This document shows positions 8,931-17,175 of a stretch of 64,000 nucleotides of DNA, one piece after another. Positions within the stretch are counted from its first letter, which is position 1. The number at the start of each line of letters is the position of its first letter. Source of the DNA: an uncultured Bacteroidia bacterium (GTDB lineage: Bacteria; Bacteroidota; Bacteroidia; Bacteroidales; UBA932); contig CADAAA010000004.1 in the NCBI GenBank assembly GCA_902785785.1, positions 186,001-250,000 of the forward strand, given 5' to 3'. Below the pieces are notes generated by a model. It was not told the origin of the DNA. It made no database searches and saw nothing but the letters and a program-made list of their open reading frames with translations. Position numbers and translations under genes: made by a program.

Positions 8931-8966
8931 CAGCCCTTGTCGGATCGTAAAATCCGCAAAGGGCTG
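8931..8966 (-). promoter_or_regulatory. Leader hairpin of the rpsF operon, candidate S6:S18 autoregulatory site
   Basis: On the minus strand an 8-bp outer stem (CAGCCCTT with AAGGGCTG) and a 5-bp inner stem (CGGAT with ATCCG) are separated by a 2x2 internal loop. They sit at the very 5' end of the predicted transcript. The 3' side of the inner stem runs CCGAC into the internal loop. S6:S18 leaders described in other bacteria also present a CCG-containing motif, so autoregulation is plausible. The hairpin is directly visible; its function is inferred. Confidence 0.5.
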
Positions 8967-8998
8967 CAAATATAGGGTTTATTTCGGTGAAAACCAAA
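8967..8998 (-). promoter_or_regulatory. Promoter of the rpsF-rpsR-rplI operon
   Basis: On the minus strand TTTG (8998-8995) and TATATTTG (8974-8967) are 20 nt apart, a textbook Bacteroidota promoter. The predicted start falls at the base of the leader hairpin. Confidence 0.8.
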
Positions 8999-9017
8999 TC
9001 TTTTTGTCCCCGGGGCG

Positions 9018-10925
9018 TCAGATGTTGACATCCTCCAGCTCCTCCTCGGAGCGGAGGTTTTCGCGGATGAAGTTCTGGCGCTCTATCGTGTTGTCTCCCA
9101 TGTAGAAAGACATGATGTCGGAGATGGACTCCTCGTCAGAGAGCTTGACGGGATCCAGCCTCATGTTCTCGCCTATGAAATCCACGAATTCGCTGGAGGA
9201 GATCTCGCCGAGACCCTTGAAACGTGTGATCTCGACGCCGGTCTTCAGCTCCTTGACGGCGGCTTCCTTCTCGTCGATCGAATAGCAGTACTTCGTGGCC
9301 TTCTTGTTCCTGACGCGGAAGAGGGGAGTCTGAAGGATATGGACGTGTCCCCTGCGGATCAGGTCGGGATAGTACTTCATGATGAAGGTGAGCACGAGCA
9401 TGCGGATGTGCATGCCGTCGTCATCCGCATCCGTCGCAACTATGATGTTGTTGTAGCGGAGGTTCTCGAGGTCATCCTCGACACCCAGAGCCGAAATGAG
9501 GAGGTTAAGCTCTTCGTTCTCAGCCACCTTCTTGCGGCTTTCCTTGTAGCAGTTGATAGGCTTTCCGCGCAGGCTGAACACGGCCTGGTTGTTGGCGTTG
9601 CGCACCTTGGTGATGGTTCCGCTTGCGGAATCACCCTCCGTGATGAATATGCTGGACTTCTCGATATCGTCAGCGGTCTTCTCCGTCACCTTGTCATTGA
9701 AATGAAAACGGCAGTCGCGCAGCTTGCGGTTGTAGACATTGGCCCTCTTGTTGCGCTCGCGGGTCTTTTTTTGGATGCTGGATATCTCCTCACGCTCCTT
9801 CTGGGAAGCTTTGATCTTCTCTTCGATGACGGGCTGGAGCTCCTTGTGGATGGTGAGGTAGTTGTTGAGGTTCTTCGAGATGAAGTCGTTGACGAAGCTG
9901 CGGATGGTCGGGCCTATGTCGGTCGTCAGCACTCCGTCCTTGCCCTTGACCTGCTTCTCCCACATGTATGTGGAGCCGAGCTTGGTCTTGGTCTGGCCCT
10001 CGAAATTGGGCTCCTGGATCTGGATGCTGATGGCTCCGACTATGCCCTGGCGGCAATCCACCGGATCGTAGTTCTTCTTGAAGAACTCCTTGAGCGTCTT
10101 GGCGACAGCCTCGCGGTAGGCGGCGAGATGCGTGCCCCCGTCGCGGGTGTTCTGGCCGTTGACGAAGGAAGAGATGTTCTCGCCATAGGCGTTGCCGTGC
10201 GAGAGGACTATCTCTATGTCCTCGCCCTCGAGGTGGATGGGAGGGTAGAGCGGAGCCTCGGAGAGGTTCTCGTTCACAAGGTCGAGGAGTCCGTTCTCGG
10301 ACTTGTATGATTCGCCGTTGAATACGAGGGTAAGGCCTTTCTTCAGATAGGAGTAGTTCTTGACCATCGTCCGGACATAGTCCATGTTGTAGCTGAACTT
10401 GCTGAACATCATGGAATCCGGCTTGAACACGACCAGGGTGCCGTTCTTCTCCTTAGTCTCTCCGCGGCCGCTGTCCTTGAGCTCCCCGCGCTCGAAACGG
10501 GCCCAGGAAGTCTCGCCGTCGCGGAATGAGCAGACATAGAATGTCTCCGAGAGGGCGTTGACGGCCTTTGTTCCCACGCCGTTCAGACCGACGGACTTCT
10601 TGAAAGCCTTGTCGTCGAACTTGCCTCCGGTGTTGAGGATGCTTGTGGCCTTGATGACTGAGTCGAGGGGAATGCCGCGTCCGAAGTCGCGCACGGAGAC
10701 CTCGTCGTTTTCGATGTTGATCTGGACCTGCTTGCCGAAGCCCATGGCATACTCGTCTATGGAGTTGTCCACGATCTCCTTCAGGAGGACATAGATGCCG
10801 TCACCTTCCTTGCTTCCGTCACCGAGGCGGCCGATGTACATGCCCGGACGAAGCCGGATATGCTCGACGCCTTCAATGGTTTTTATGTTGTCGTCAGTGT
10901 AGTTGGTGACAGGGGTATTGGCCAT
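9018..10925 (-). CDS. parE: DNA topoisomerase IV subunit B (ParE-type)
   Basis: The protein (635 residues from the ATG at 10925) is a complete type IIA topoisomerase ATPase/TOPRIM subunit. It has the GHKL ATPase region (RPGMYIGRLG, then DNSIDEYAMGFG and GVGTKAVNALSE) and the TOPRIM residues EGDSASG and DADDDGMHIRML. The C-terminal end with YMGDNTIERQNFIRENL resembles Bacteroidota ParE rather than GyrB. An ATG 11 codons upstream is in frame but lies at the -7 box, so 10925 is chosen. No parC lies beside it in this window. Confidence 0.88.
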   Translation of the reverse strand: MANTPVTNYTDDNIKTIEGVEHIRLRPGMYIGRLGDGSKEGDGIYVLLKEIVDNSIDEYAMGFGKQVQINIENDEVSVRDFGRGIPLDSVIKATSILNTGGKFDDKAFKKSVGLNGVGTKAVNALSETFYVCSFRDGETSWARFERGELKDSGRGETKEKNGTLVVFKPDSMMFSKFSYNMDYVRTMVKNYSYLKKGLTLVFNGESYKSENGLLDLVNENLSEAPLYPPIHLEGEDIEIVLSHGNAYGENISSFVNGQNTRDGGTHLAAYREAVAKTLKEFFKKNYDPVDCRQGIVGAISIQIQEPNFEGQTKTKLGSTYMWEKQVKGKDGVLTTDIGPTIRSFVNDFISKNLNNYLTIHKELQPVIEEKIKASQKEREEISSIQKKTRERNKRANVYNRKLRDCRFHFNDKVTEKTADDIEKSSIFITEGDSASGTITKVRNANNQAVFSLRGKPINCYKESRKKVAENEELNLLISALGVEDDLENLRYNNIIVATDADDDGMHIRMLVLTFIMKYYPDLIRRGHVHILQTPLFRVRNKKATKYCYSIDEKEAAVKELKTGVEITRFKGLGEISSSEFVDFIGENMRLDPVKLSDEESISDIMSFYMGDNTIERQNFIRENLRSEEELEDVNI

Positions 10926-10947
10926 AGTGTTATCTGCGAAATTTCCG

Positions 10948-10955
10948 CAAATATA
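10948..10955 (-). promoter_or_regulatory. -7 box of parE
   Basis: The minus strand reads TATATTTG between the DUF1573 gene and parE, giving a leader of about 17-20 nt to the ATG at 10925. I could not identify a convincing -33 TTTG. Confidence 0.5.
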
Positions 10956-10961
10956 CAAAAA

Positions 10962-12128
10962 TTATTGGATCGTGCCCGCTATCTGCAAGGATATCACCGG
11001 TCTGAAAGGGGAGTTTGTGAAGAGGTTGAGGGCGATGATGTTCTCTCCCTTGGGCATGCCCTTGGTGTCGAGCTCGACAACGATCTTGCCTTTCTTGCCG
11101 GGAGCGGTCTTCTCCATTTCCTTGACCTTGACATTGCTGCAGTCGGCGTCAAGCTTGAAGAACTCCGAGTCCATCTTGCCCTTGTTGGTATATTCGAAGG
11201 TAAGGGTAGTCTTGGCTCCGGAAGCGAGCTTGCCGAAACTCACGGTGCTCTTGGTAAAAGTGGGGTTGGCCATATCGTTCTTGTAGTCGGTAGGGAGGGT
11301 GGCGAAGTTCTCCTTGGTCACTGCCCAGAAGGCTATTTCGCTCTTGCCGATGCCTACACGGGTGTTGGGCTCGGAGTAGAAATGCTCCGTGCCTTCCTCC
11401 TTCTCCTTGGCTGGCAGCTTTCCTATAGCCTTGTAATGGCGGCCGTCAATGACGGGAGTCGCATAGTACCAGTTCTTGCCCCAACGCTCCCTGCTGGCCT
11501 TGATGCTGTACGTGAGGTTTGCCACGCTCTTGGCCGGAACCGGGTTGGGGTAGACATTCAGGGTAAGGCCGTCGGAGACATCCTCGAACTCGACTTTCAT
11601 CGGGGTGATGCCGACGTTGGCGATGACGATGTTACCGCTCTTGGTCTCTCTCTGCGAGAGGTTCCCGATCTTGTTCTCAAGTGTCTTGACACCCATGTTG
11701 CCGATCTTGAGGGAATAAGTCTCCGTGAGGGGTCTGGCGTTCTCATGGGCGGACCCACGCAGGTGCAGGACGTATGGCTTCTTGATGTCGGAGACGTAGA
11801 CAGTGACGGTCTTGTCAAAGGGGTAGGGACCGTCGTTGTTGTCGAACGTTGCCTTTACGGTTCCTTTCTTCCCAGGCTGGATCGGTTCGCGGGTCCAGTC
11901 GACATCCGTACATCCGCAGGATGCTACCACGCTGAGCAGGAGGATGGGTTTCGAGCCGTTATTCGTGAACGTGAAGGTGCAGGACACAGGCCCCTGATCG
12001 GTGTAGATGTCACCAAAGTCGTGGACACTCTTGTCCAACGAGACGGAACTTTCGTCCTGGGCAAAGGCAACCGCCGTCGAGAGGAAAAAGACGGCAAATG
12101 CGGCAAGTATGGAAATAGTTCTTTTCAT
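10962..12128 (-). CDS. DUF1573 domain protein, exported
   Basis: The product (388 residues from the ATG at 12128) starts with a signal peptide, MKRTISILAAFAVFFLSTAV ending at AFAQ. An N-terminal DUF1573 domain follows with VHDFGDIYTDQGPV, FTFTNNGSKPILL and the CGCTDVDW motif. A second, similar immunoglobulin-like repeat appears near the C-terminus (STVSFGKLASGAKTTLTFEY). DUF1573 proteins are abundant in Bacteroidota and resemble ASPM/SPD-2/Hydin beta-sandwich domains. Their function is unknown. An ORF extension upstream (16 codons) is not needed, because the signal peptide starts at 12128. Confidence 0.85.
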   Translation of the reverse strand: MKRTISILAAFAVFFLSTAVAFAQDESSVSLDKSVHDFGDIYTDQGPVSCTFTFTNNGSKPILLLSVVASCGCTDVDWTREPIQPGKKGTVKATFDNNDGPYPFDKTVTVYVSDIKKPYVLHLRGSAHENARPLTETYSLKIGNMGVKTLENKIGNLSQRETKSGNIVIANVGITPMKVEFEDVSDGLTLNVYPNPVPAKSVANLTYSIKASRERWGKNWYYATPVIDGRHYKAIGKLPAKEKEEGTEHFYSEPNTRVGIGKSEIAFWAVTKENFATLPTDYKNDMANPTFTKSTVSFGKLASGAKTTLTFEYTNKGKMDSEFFKLDADCSNVKVKEMEKTAPGKKGKIVVELDTKGMPKGENIIALNLFTNSPFRPVISLQIAGTIQ

Positions 12129-12132
12129 GATG

Positions 12133-12140
12133 CAAAGGTA
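12133..12140 (-). promoter_or_regulatory. -7 box of the DUF1573 gene, almost touching the start codon
   Basis: The minus strand reads TACCTTTG with only four nucleotides between the box and the ATG at 12128. If used, the mRNA would be leaderless or nearly so. No clear -33 box is seen. Confidence 0.4.
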
Positions 12141-12161
12141 ATAACAAAAATCTTTCCAATC

Positions 12162-12194
12162 ATTTGATAAATCCAATTAAATCGCATACATTTG
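12162..12194 (+). promoter_or_regulatory. Promoter of the ferredoxin gene
   Basis: TTTG at 12162-12165 and TACATTTG at 12187-12194 are separated by 21 nt. The expected leader to the ATG at 12245 is about 45 nt. Confidence 0.7.
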
Positions 12195-12244
12195 CGGCAC
12201 TGAATTTGAATAAAGCGGAATCGTTAACTAAAATTGACAGCACT

Positions 12245-12415
12245 ATGGCACACAAAATCAATCCTGACATCTGTGTAGCTTGCGGTTCCTGCCAGTCGGA
12301 GTGCCCTCAGGGCGCCATCTCCGAGGGAGATGTCTACAGCATCAATCCGGATATGTGCATCGACTGCGGAGCTTGTGCGGATGCCTGCCCCATGGGCGCC
12401 ATCGAAGCAGAGTAG
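12245..12415 (+). CDS. 2[4Fe-4S] ferredoxin
   Basis: The 56-residue protein has two full cluster motifs, CVACGSCQSECP (Cys10, 13, 16, 20) and CIDCGACADACP (Cys38, 41, 44, 48). It is the size of clostridial-type ferredoxins, low-potential electron carriers in the cytoplasm. The ATG at 12245 is chosen over an upstream in-frame ATG at 12164 because that one lies in the promoter. It is a natural partner for the pyruvate:ferredoxin oxidoreductase encoded 6 kb away. It converges on the LysR gene with 9 nt between the stops. Confidence 0.95.
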   Translation: MAHKINPDICVACGSCQSECPQGAISEGDVYSINPDMCIDCGACADACPMGAIEAE

Positions 12416-12424
12416 CGGCAGATC

Positions 12425-12883
12425 TCAGAAAAGTACATTGGCGGAGCCTCCGGGCTCCGTCATTTTTTGTATAACCTTGACGCTCATGCCCCCTCCGTCG
12501 AGGCTTTCGATGTCGATGTCGACTTCAGGGTAGCCTTGGGGTACGAGGAAACACCGATAATCATCGCTTATGCCGATATGCAGGTCTTTCTTGTTGCGTT
12601 CACCGCGAACAACCCTGCTCACCGTTGTCTCCTTGAAGGCATCAGTCGCTGCCCCGTACCAGTAAACGATCTGTTCGGCGAACTCCTTGAATCGTTTGCC
12701 TTCTTCGGTGAGGGCCACCGCATTTCTGTCCCTGGTAAACAGCCTGACGCCTACACCCTTTTCAATCTCCGCTATGTTCTGGCTGACCGCAGGCTGGCTT
12801 ACGCCCAGCCTTTTCGCTGCCTTGGTGAAGCTGCACTCTTCACATACCGCCATGAAGATGTTGATCCTTGAGTCTTCAAACAT
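12425..12883 (-). CDS. Short LysR-type HTH regulator
   Basis: The 152-residue protein has a clear LysR N-terminal winged-helix domain (residues about 4-65: FMAVCEECSFTKAAKRLGVS, QPAVSQNIAEIEKGVGVRLF, ALTEEGKRF). A normal LysR protein is about 300 residues with a periplasmic-binding-like effector domain. Here only about 85 residues follow, containing an odd EVDIDIESLDGGGMSVKVIQKM tail. No continuation in another frame is visible before the ferredoxin gene, so it seems complete rather than frameshifted. It may regulate the convergent ferredoxin gene or the divergent M16 protease gene; this is inference. Confidence 0.75.
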   Translation of the reverse strand: MFEDSRINIFMAVCEECSFTKAAKRLGVSQPAVSQNIAEIEKGVGVRLFTRDRNAVALTEEGKRFKEFAEQIVYWYGAATDAFKETTVSRVVRGERNKKDLHIGISDDYRCFLVPQGYPEVDIDIESLDGGGMSVKVIQKMTEPGGSANVLF

Positions 12884-12906
12884 GATAAGCCTTTCTTATG
12901 GTTAAT

Positions 12907-12914
12907 CAAAGATA
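12907..12914 (-). promoter_or_regulatory. -7 box of the short LysR gene
   Basis: The minus strand reads TATCTTTG 23 nt before the ATG at 12883. It lies back to back with the M16 protease promoter, so a LysR operator could overlap both. Confidence 0.45.
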
Positions 12915-12921
12915 AGTCTGT

Positions 12922-12955
12922 TTTGCGGAATAATCGCCATTTATTGTTAAATTTG
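12922..12955 (+). promoter_or_regulatory. Promoter of the M16 protease gene
   Basis: TTTG at 12922-12925 and TAAATTTG at 12948-12955 are 22 nt apart, slightly longer than the usual spacing. The leader to the ATG at 12989 is about 30 nt. Confidence 0.6.
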
Positions 12956-12988
12956 TCAGATTTTAAATATGTATCAATTGGATTGAAC

Positions 12989-15808
12989 ATGAAAAGACTT
13001 GTTTTGTTTGCCGCCCTTCTGTTTGCGGCCATGCCTTTTGCAGCTGCGCAGCAGATGCAGGCGCTTCCCAACGATCCTGCTGTCCGTCAGGGCAAGCTAG
13101 ACAACGGACTGACTTACTATATCCGTCATAACGACAAGCCGGAGCAGCGTGCAGAGTTCTATCTCGCCACCAATGTCGGCGCTATCCAGGAGACTCCCGA
13201 CCAGGACGGTCTGGCCCATTTCCTCGAGCACATGTGCTTCAACGGCACCAAGAATTTCCCCGGCAAGGGGATCCTCAACTGGCTCGAGAGCATCGGCGCC
13301 TCCTTCGGTGGCAATGTCAATGCTTCCACCGGAGTGGAGGAGACCCAGTACATGCTGAACAACATTCCTCTTATCCGTGAGACCGTCGTCGACACCTGCC
13401 TCCTCATCCTTCACGATTATTCCCATTTCGTGACCAACGACCCGGAGGAGGTCGACAAGGAGCGCGGAGTCATCATCGAGGAGCGCCGCGCACGCCGCAA
13501 TGCCTCCTGGCGTCTGCACGAGAAGTCCCTGCCTTATTACTATGGTGACACCAAATACGGCGAGTGCACCCTCATCGGCCAGCTCGAGAGCCTGCAGAAC
13601 TTCAAGCCCGAAAGCCTGGTGAATTTCTACCAGACCTGGTACCGTCCTGACATGCAGGCCGTTATCGTGGTCGGTGATGTCGATGTCGATGCTGTCGAGC
13701 AGAAGATTAAGACTATCTTCGCCGACATTCCCGCCGCTGAGAATCCCAAGGCAAAGGATGTCATCATGATTCCCGGCAACGAGGAGCCTATTGCTGCTGT
13801 ACTCACTGATCCCGAGGTCACCAGCACCCAGCTCGAGGTCCTCTGGAAGAGCGACGGCCGTCCCGAGGAGATCAACAACACTGCCCAGGGCATGCTCCTG
13901 GACCTCGTCATCGACGTCGTCTCCCAGATCATGACCGAGCGTTTCGATGAGATCGTCTCCAAGCCCGGGGCACCGTTCTTCGCTGCCGACCTTCAGGTGG
14001 GTAATCTCTGCGAGACCTGCGAGGCGGTGATCGGCGGGGTGGCCGTAAAGGACGGCGAGGCCCTCACCGGGCTTCGCGCCTTCCTCACCGAGGTCGAGAA
14101 GATGAAGCGTTTCGGCTTCACCGACGACGAGGTCAACCGCGCCAAGACCGAGATCGAGTCGGTCTATGAGACCCGTGCCAAGAGGGCCGAGACCCGCAAG
14201 AACGCCGACTTCGTCCCTGGCCTCATCAGCAATTTCTTCGACAACTACGCCTATATGGAGCCTGCCACCGAGTATCAGTTGGTCCAGATGCTCCTTCCCC
14301 AGATCAACGCAGAGGTCCTCAACATGCTCGCCTCCCAGATGATCACCTCTGAGAATATGGTCGTGCTGTACAAGGGTCCCGAGAAGGAAGGTCTCACCCA
14401 TCCTTCCGAGTCTGAACTGCTCTCTGTCATCAAGGAAGTGGAGAACTCCGAGATCGAAGCTACGGCCGCCGAGGCCATAGCCACCGAGTTCCTCGATCCT
14501 TCCACACTGAAGGGCTCGAAGGTCAAGAAGAGCAAGAGCACCATCTATGGAGCTACCGAGTGGACGCTGAAGAATGGCGTCAAGGTCGTACTCCTGCCCA
14601 CTGACTACGAAAAGGACCGCATCAGCTTCATGCTTTACAAGATGGGTGGAACCAGCCTGATCGAGACGGCCGACCTGCCTTCGTTCGAGGACAACCTCTA
14701 CTCGATGTTCACAAGCTACAACGGTGTGTCACAGTTCCCGGCTTCCACTGTCAGCAAGATGCTCGCCGGAAAGCAGTGCTCGGTCAGTACCAATCTCACC
14801 GGGCTCAATACCGGCGTCGCCGGATCCTCTACCCGCAAAGACCTTGAGACGGCTCTCCAGCTGCTCTACCTCAATTATACCGATCCCCGTTTCGACAAGG
14901 ACGCATTTGACCAGGCTGAGCAGACCCTCCGCGCCATCCTTCCGAACTTTGTCAGCCAGCCTAACTACAAGCTCCAGAAAGAGCTTATAGGCACCGCTTA
15001 CGACAATAATCCCCGCAATGTCCTGATCAGCGAGGAAGTCCTTGACAAGGCCAGCCTCGAGACCATCGAGCGTGTCATCCGTGGATTGTACAAGGATGCC
15101 GCGGGCTCAACGATGATCATGGTCGGCGACTTCGACCTCGATGAGGTGAAGCCCTTGATCGAGAAGTATGTAGGCAGCCTGCCGAAGGGCAAGAAGGCTC
15201 CCAAGTGGATCGACAGGAACGAGGACCTTACCCGCAAGAACGTCCTCAACGATTTCGCCGTCGATATGCAGACGCCTATGACCACTGTCGCCCAGATCTA
15301 CCGTATGGATGACAAGTATTCTGTCGAGAACGACCTCACCTACCAGGCACTTGAGTATATCCTCAATATGCTCTATGTCGAGACGCTCCGCGAGGATGAG
15401 GGTGGCACCTATGGCGCCAGCGTGGCTGTCCAGCTCGCCCGTGAGCCGAAGGAGTTCGGTATGATGCAGGTGGTCTTCCAGACCAACCCGCCTTCCGCCG
15501 ACAAACTCCGTAAGCTCGCCGCCGATGGTATCCGCGGCATCGCCGAAAACGGTCCCACCGCCGAGCAGTTCGACAAGACCGTCAAGAATCTCGAAAAGAA
15601 TATCCCCGAACTGCGCATCAACAACAATTATTGGAGAATGCGTATCAAGGAATGGTATGACTACGGTATCGACTACGACAAGGACCATGAGGCCGCTCTC
15701 AAGACCCTGACTCCCGAGAAGATCAAGGCCCTGGCAGCCAAGTTCCTTGCCGATGGCAACCTCATCGAGATCGTGATGCGTCCGGACAATACCGGAGAAG
15801 CAGAATAA
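12989..15808 (+). CDS. M16 family zinc protease, exported
   Basis: The protein (939 residues from the ATG at 12989) has a signal peptide, MKRLVLFAALLFAAMPFAAA, then two M16 (pitrilysin/insulinase) halves. The inverted zinc motif HFLEH is at residues 77-81 with the downstream Glu in the ERGVIIEERR region. The second half is the non-catalytic partner domain. Such two-domain periplasmic proteases are common in Bacteroidota and degrade peptides. The in-frame ATG at 12923 lies before the -7 box, so it is not used. A strong terminator follows. Confidence 0.92.
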   Translation: MKRLVLFAALLFAAMPFAAAQQMQALPNDPAVRQGKLDNGLTYYIRHNDKPEQRAEFYLATNVGAIQETPDQDGLAHFLEHMCFNGTKNFPGKGILNWLESIGASFGGNVNASTGVEETQYMLNNIPLIRETVVDTCLLILHDYSHFVTNDPEEVDKERGVIIEERRARRNASWRLHEKSLPYYYGDTKYGECTLIGQLESLQNFKPESLVNFYQTWYRPDMQAVIVVGDVDVDAVEQKIKTIFADIPAAENPKAKDVIMIPGNEEPIAAVLTDPEVTSTQLEVLWKSDGRPEEINNTAQGMLLDLVIDVVSQIMTERFDEIVSKPGAPFFAADLQVGNLCETCEAVIGGVAVKDGEALTGLRAFLTEVEKMKRFGFTDDEVNRAKTEIESVYETRAKRAETRKNADFVPGLISNFFDNYAYMEPATEYQLVQMLLPQINAEVLNMLASQMITSENMVVLYKGPEKEGLTHPSESELLSVIKEVENSEIEATAAEAIATEFLDPSTLKGSKVKKSKSTIYGATEWTLKNGVKVVLLPTDYEKDRISFMLYKMGGTSLIETADLPSFEDNLYSMFTSYNGVSQFPASTVSKMLAGKQCSVSTNLTGLNTGVAGSSTRKDLETALQLLYLNYTDPRFDKDAFDQAEQTLRAILPNFVSQPNYKLQKELIGTAYDNNPRNVLISEEVLDKASLETIERVIRGLYKDAAGSTMIMVGDFDLDEVKPLIEKYVGSLPKGKKAPKWIDRNEDLTRKNVLNDFAVDMQTPMTTVAQIYRMDDKYSVENDLTYQALEYILNMLYVETLREDEGGTYGASVAVQLAREPKEFGMMQVVFQTNPPSADKLRKLAADGIRGIAENGPTAEQFDKTVKNLEKNIPELRINNNYWRMRIKEWYDYGIDYDKDHEAALKTLTPEKIKALAAKFLADGNLIEIVMRPDNTGEAE

Positions 15809-15818
15809 TATCCTGTGT

Positions 15819-15847
15819 CGGTGGGCCTTTGCCCACCGGCCTTGTTT
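15819..15847 (+). terminator. Terminator of the M16 protease gene
   Basis: An 8-bp perfect stem CGGTGGGC-CTTT-GCCCACCG is followed, after a few bases, by TTTTTT. It lies 10 nt after the stop codon. Confidence 0.75.
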
Positions 15848-15854
15848 TTTAATA

Positions 15855-17171
15855 ATGACCTGCAATATGGAAGAACCCAAGAAGAGAAGGCGCACGCGCA
15901 TCCATCGCAATGGCCGCAGATACCGCATGGTACGTTTCCACGGAGACCTGTGTACCTGGCTTTCCTACCGTAAGATCCAGGTCACCGGCCTGGAAAATAT
16001 TCCCAAGGACGGATCCGTCATCCTTGCCCCCAACCACAGCAATGCTTTGATGGACGCGATGCTGATCCTGCGCACACGCAAGACTCCTACCGTGTTCGGT
16101 GCCAGGGCGGATCTCTTCGAGAATCCTATCCTTGCCAAGTTGCTCACTTTCCTCAAGATCCTTCCGATGGTCCGCCGTCGTGACGGCCTCAGGAACGTGA
16201 TCAAGAACCTCGATATCCAGGAGGATATACTCGAGGTCATTGGCGACCGCGTCCCTTTCTGCATGTTCGCAGAGGGTACGCACAGGGCCAAGCATTCGTT
16301 GCTACCTGTAGGGAAGGGAGTCTTCCGTATCGCGGTGGCTGCAGCACACAATTCCAACACACCGGTATTTGTCGTCCCTGCGGGAATGGATTACAGTGAC
16401 TATTTCCGTTACGAGGGCACTTCGCTCGTACAGTTCGGAGAGCCTATAAACGTGACGGAGTTCCTTGCTTCCCATCCGGATGCCGGAGAGGCCGAGGTTT
16501 ACCGTGCATTGACCACGATGCTCAAGGAGCGTCTGTCAGGATTGTTTACCTACATCCCGGATGACGAGGATTACGATGCTGTGTGGGCTTATACAAAGCT
16601 GGCGACAGCAGGACGTCGGCGCGGGGCGCTGACGGAGCGGCTGGCGGTAAACCGCCAGGCCATAGCCTCCGTCCTGCCCGCCGACGCGCCCGGCAGGGCG
16701 GAGAAACTCTCCGCCGCCCTGGATCTCGACAGGAAGCTACACGATGCAGGCATCTCCGTCCTGTCGCTCGCGGGCGGCGGACTCGGACGTTTCCTGCTCA
16801 AGACGCTCGGACTGCTGGTATGGCTGCCTTTCCAACTGTTCTTCGGTATCTGGGCACTGCTTCAGATTGCCCCCGCCGAGTATATGATCAAGGCCGGCAT
16901 CATCAAGGACGAGGCGTTTTACAACTCGTTCCGTTATGGCCTATACTCCCTCGGTTATCCTCTTACACTCATCCTCTGGACGCTTCTTGGTACTTTCGTC
17001 TTCCACTGCGGATTCTGGCTTTCGCTGGTCGCTTCCATCGTCATTACTTATCTCGCCTTCCCTGCGTTCTATCGTGGACTTGAATGCTACAGGCTCTGGG
17101 TCTCTGACCTTAAGTTTTTGCTTCGCAAGGACTTAAGGGAAGCTTTCCGCAAGTTCAAGGAGCTTGCATAA
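15855..17171 (+). CDS. PlsC-type 1-acyl-glycerol-3-phosphate acyltransferase
   Basis: The 438-residue protein carries the acyltransferase box PNHSNALMDAM near residue 60 and the second motif FAEGTHRAKHSLLPVGKGVF near residue 137. It ends with two or three hydrophobic segments (residues about 310-410). This long form with C-terminal membrane helices is typical of Bacteroidota. The reaction is transfer of an acyl group to lysophosphatidate or glycerol phosphate at the membrane. The start may be the ATG at 15855 or the one four codons later. Its stop codon overlaps or closely abuts the symporter gene. Confidence 0.85.
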   Translation: MTCNMEEPKKRRRTRIHRNGRRYRMVRFHGDLCTWLSYRKIQVTGLENIPKDGSVILAPNHSNALMDAMLILRTRKTPTVFGARADLFENPILAKLLTFLKILPMVRRRDGLRNVIKNLDIQEDILEVIGDRVPFCMFAEGTHRAKHSLLPVGKGVFRIAVAAAHNSNTPVFVVPAGMDYSDYFRYEGTSLVQFGEPINVTEFLASHPDAGEAEVYRALTTMLKERLSGLFTYIPDDEDYDAVWAYTKLATAGRRRGALTERLAVNRQAIASVLPADAPGRAEKLSAALDLDRKLHDAGISVLSLAGGGLGRFLLKTLGLLVWLPFQLFFGIWALLQIAPAEYMIKAGIIKDEAFYNSFRYGLYSLGYPLTLILWTLLGTFVFHCGFWLSLVASIVITYLAFPAFYRGLECYRLWVSDLKFLLRKDLREAFRKFKELA

Positions 17172-17175
17172 TGAT

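Noticed and set aside
9018-10925. gyrB instead of parE
   Set aside because: The C-terminal YMGDNTIERQNFI block and the length fit the topoisomerase IV subunit better, though GyrB cannot be fully excluded without alignment.
12164-12244. Upstream in-frame start for the ferredoxin gene
   Set aside because: The extra 27 codons run through the promoter at 12162-12194 and are not conserved in ferredoxins.
15819-15847. GGTGGGC hairpin considered as a mobile palindrome
   Set aside because: It is short, follows a stop codon and is followed by a T run, so it is a terminator.
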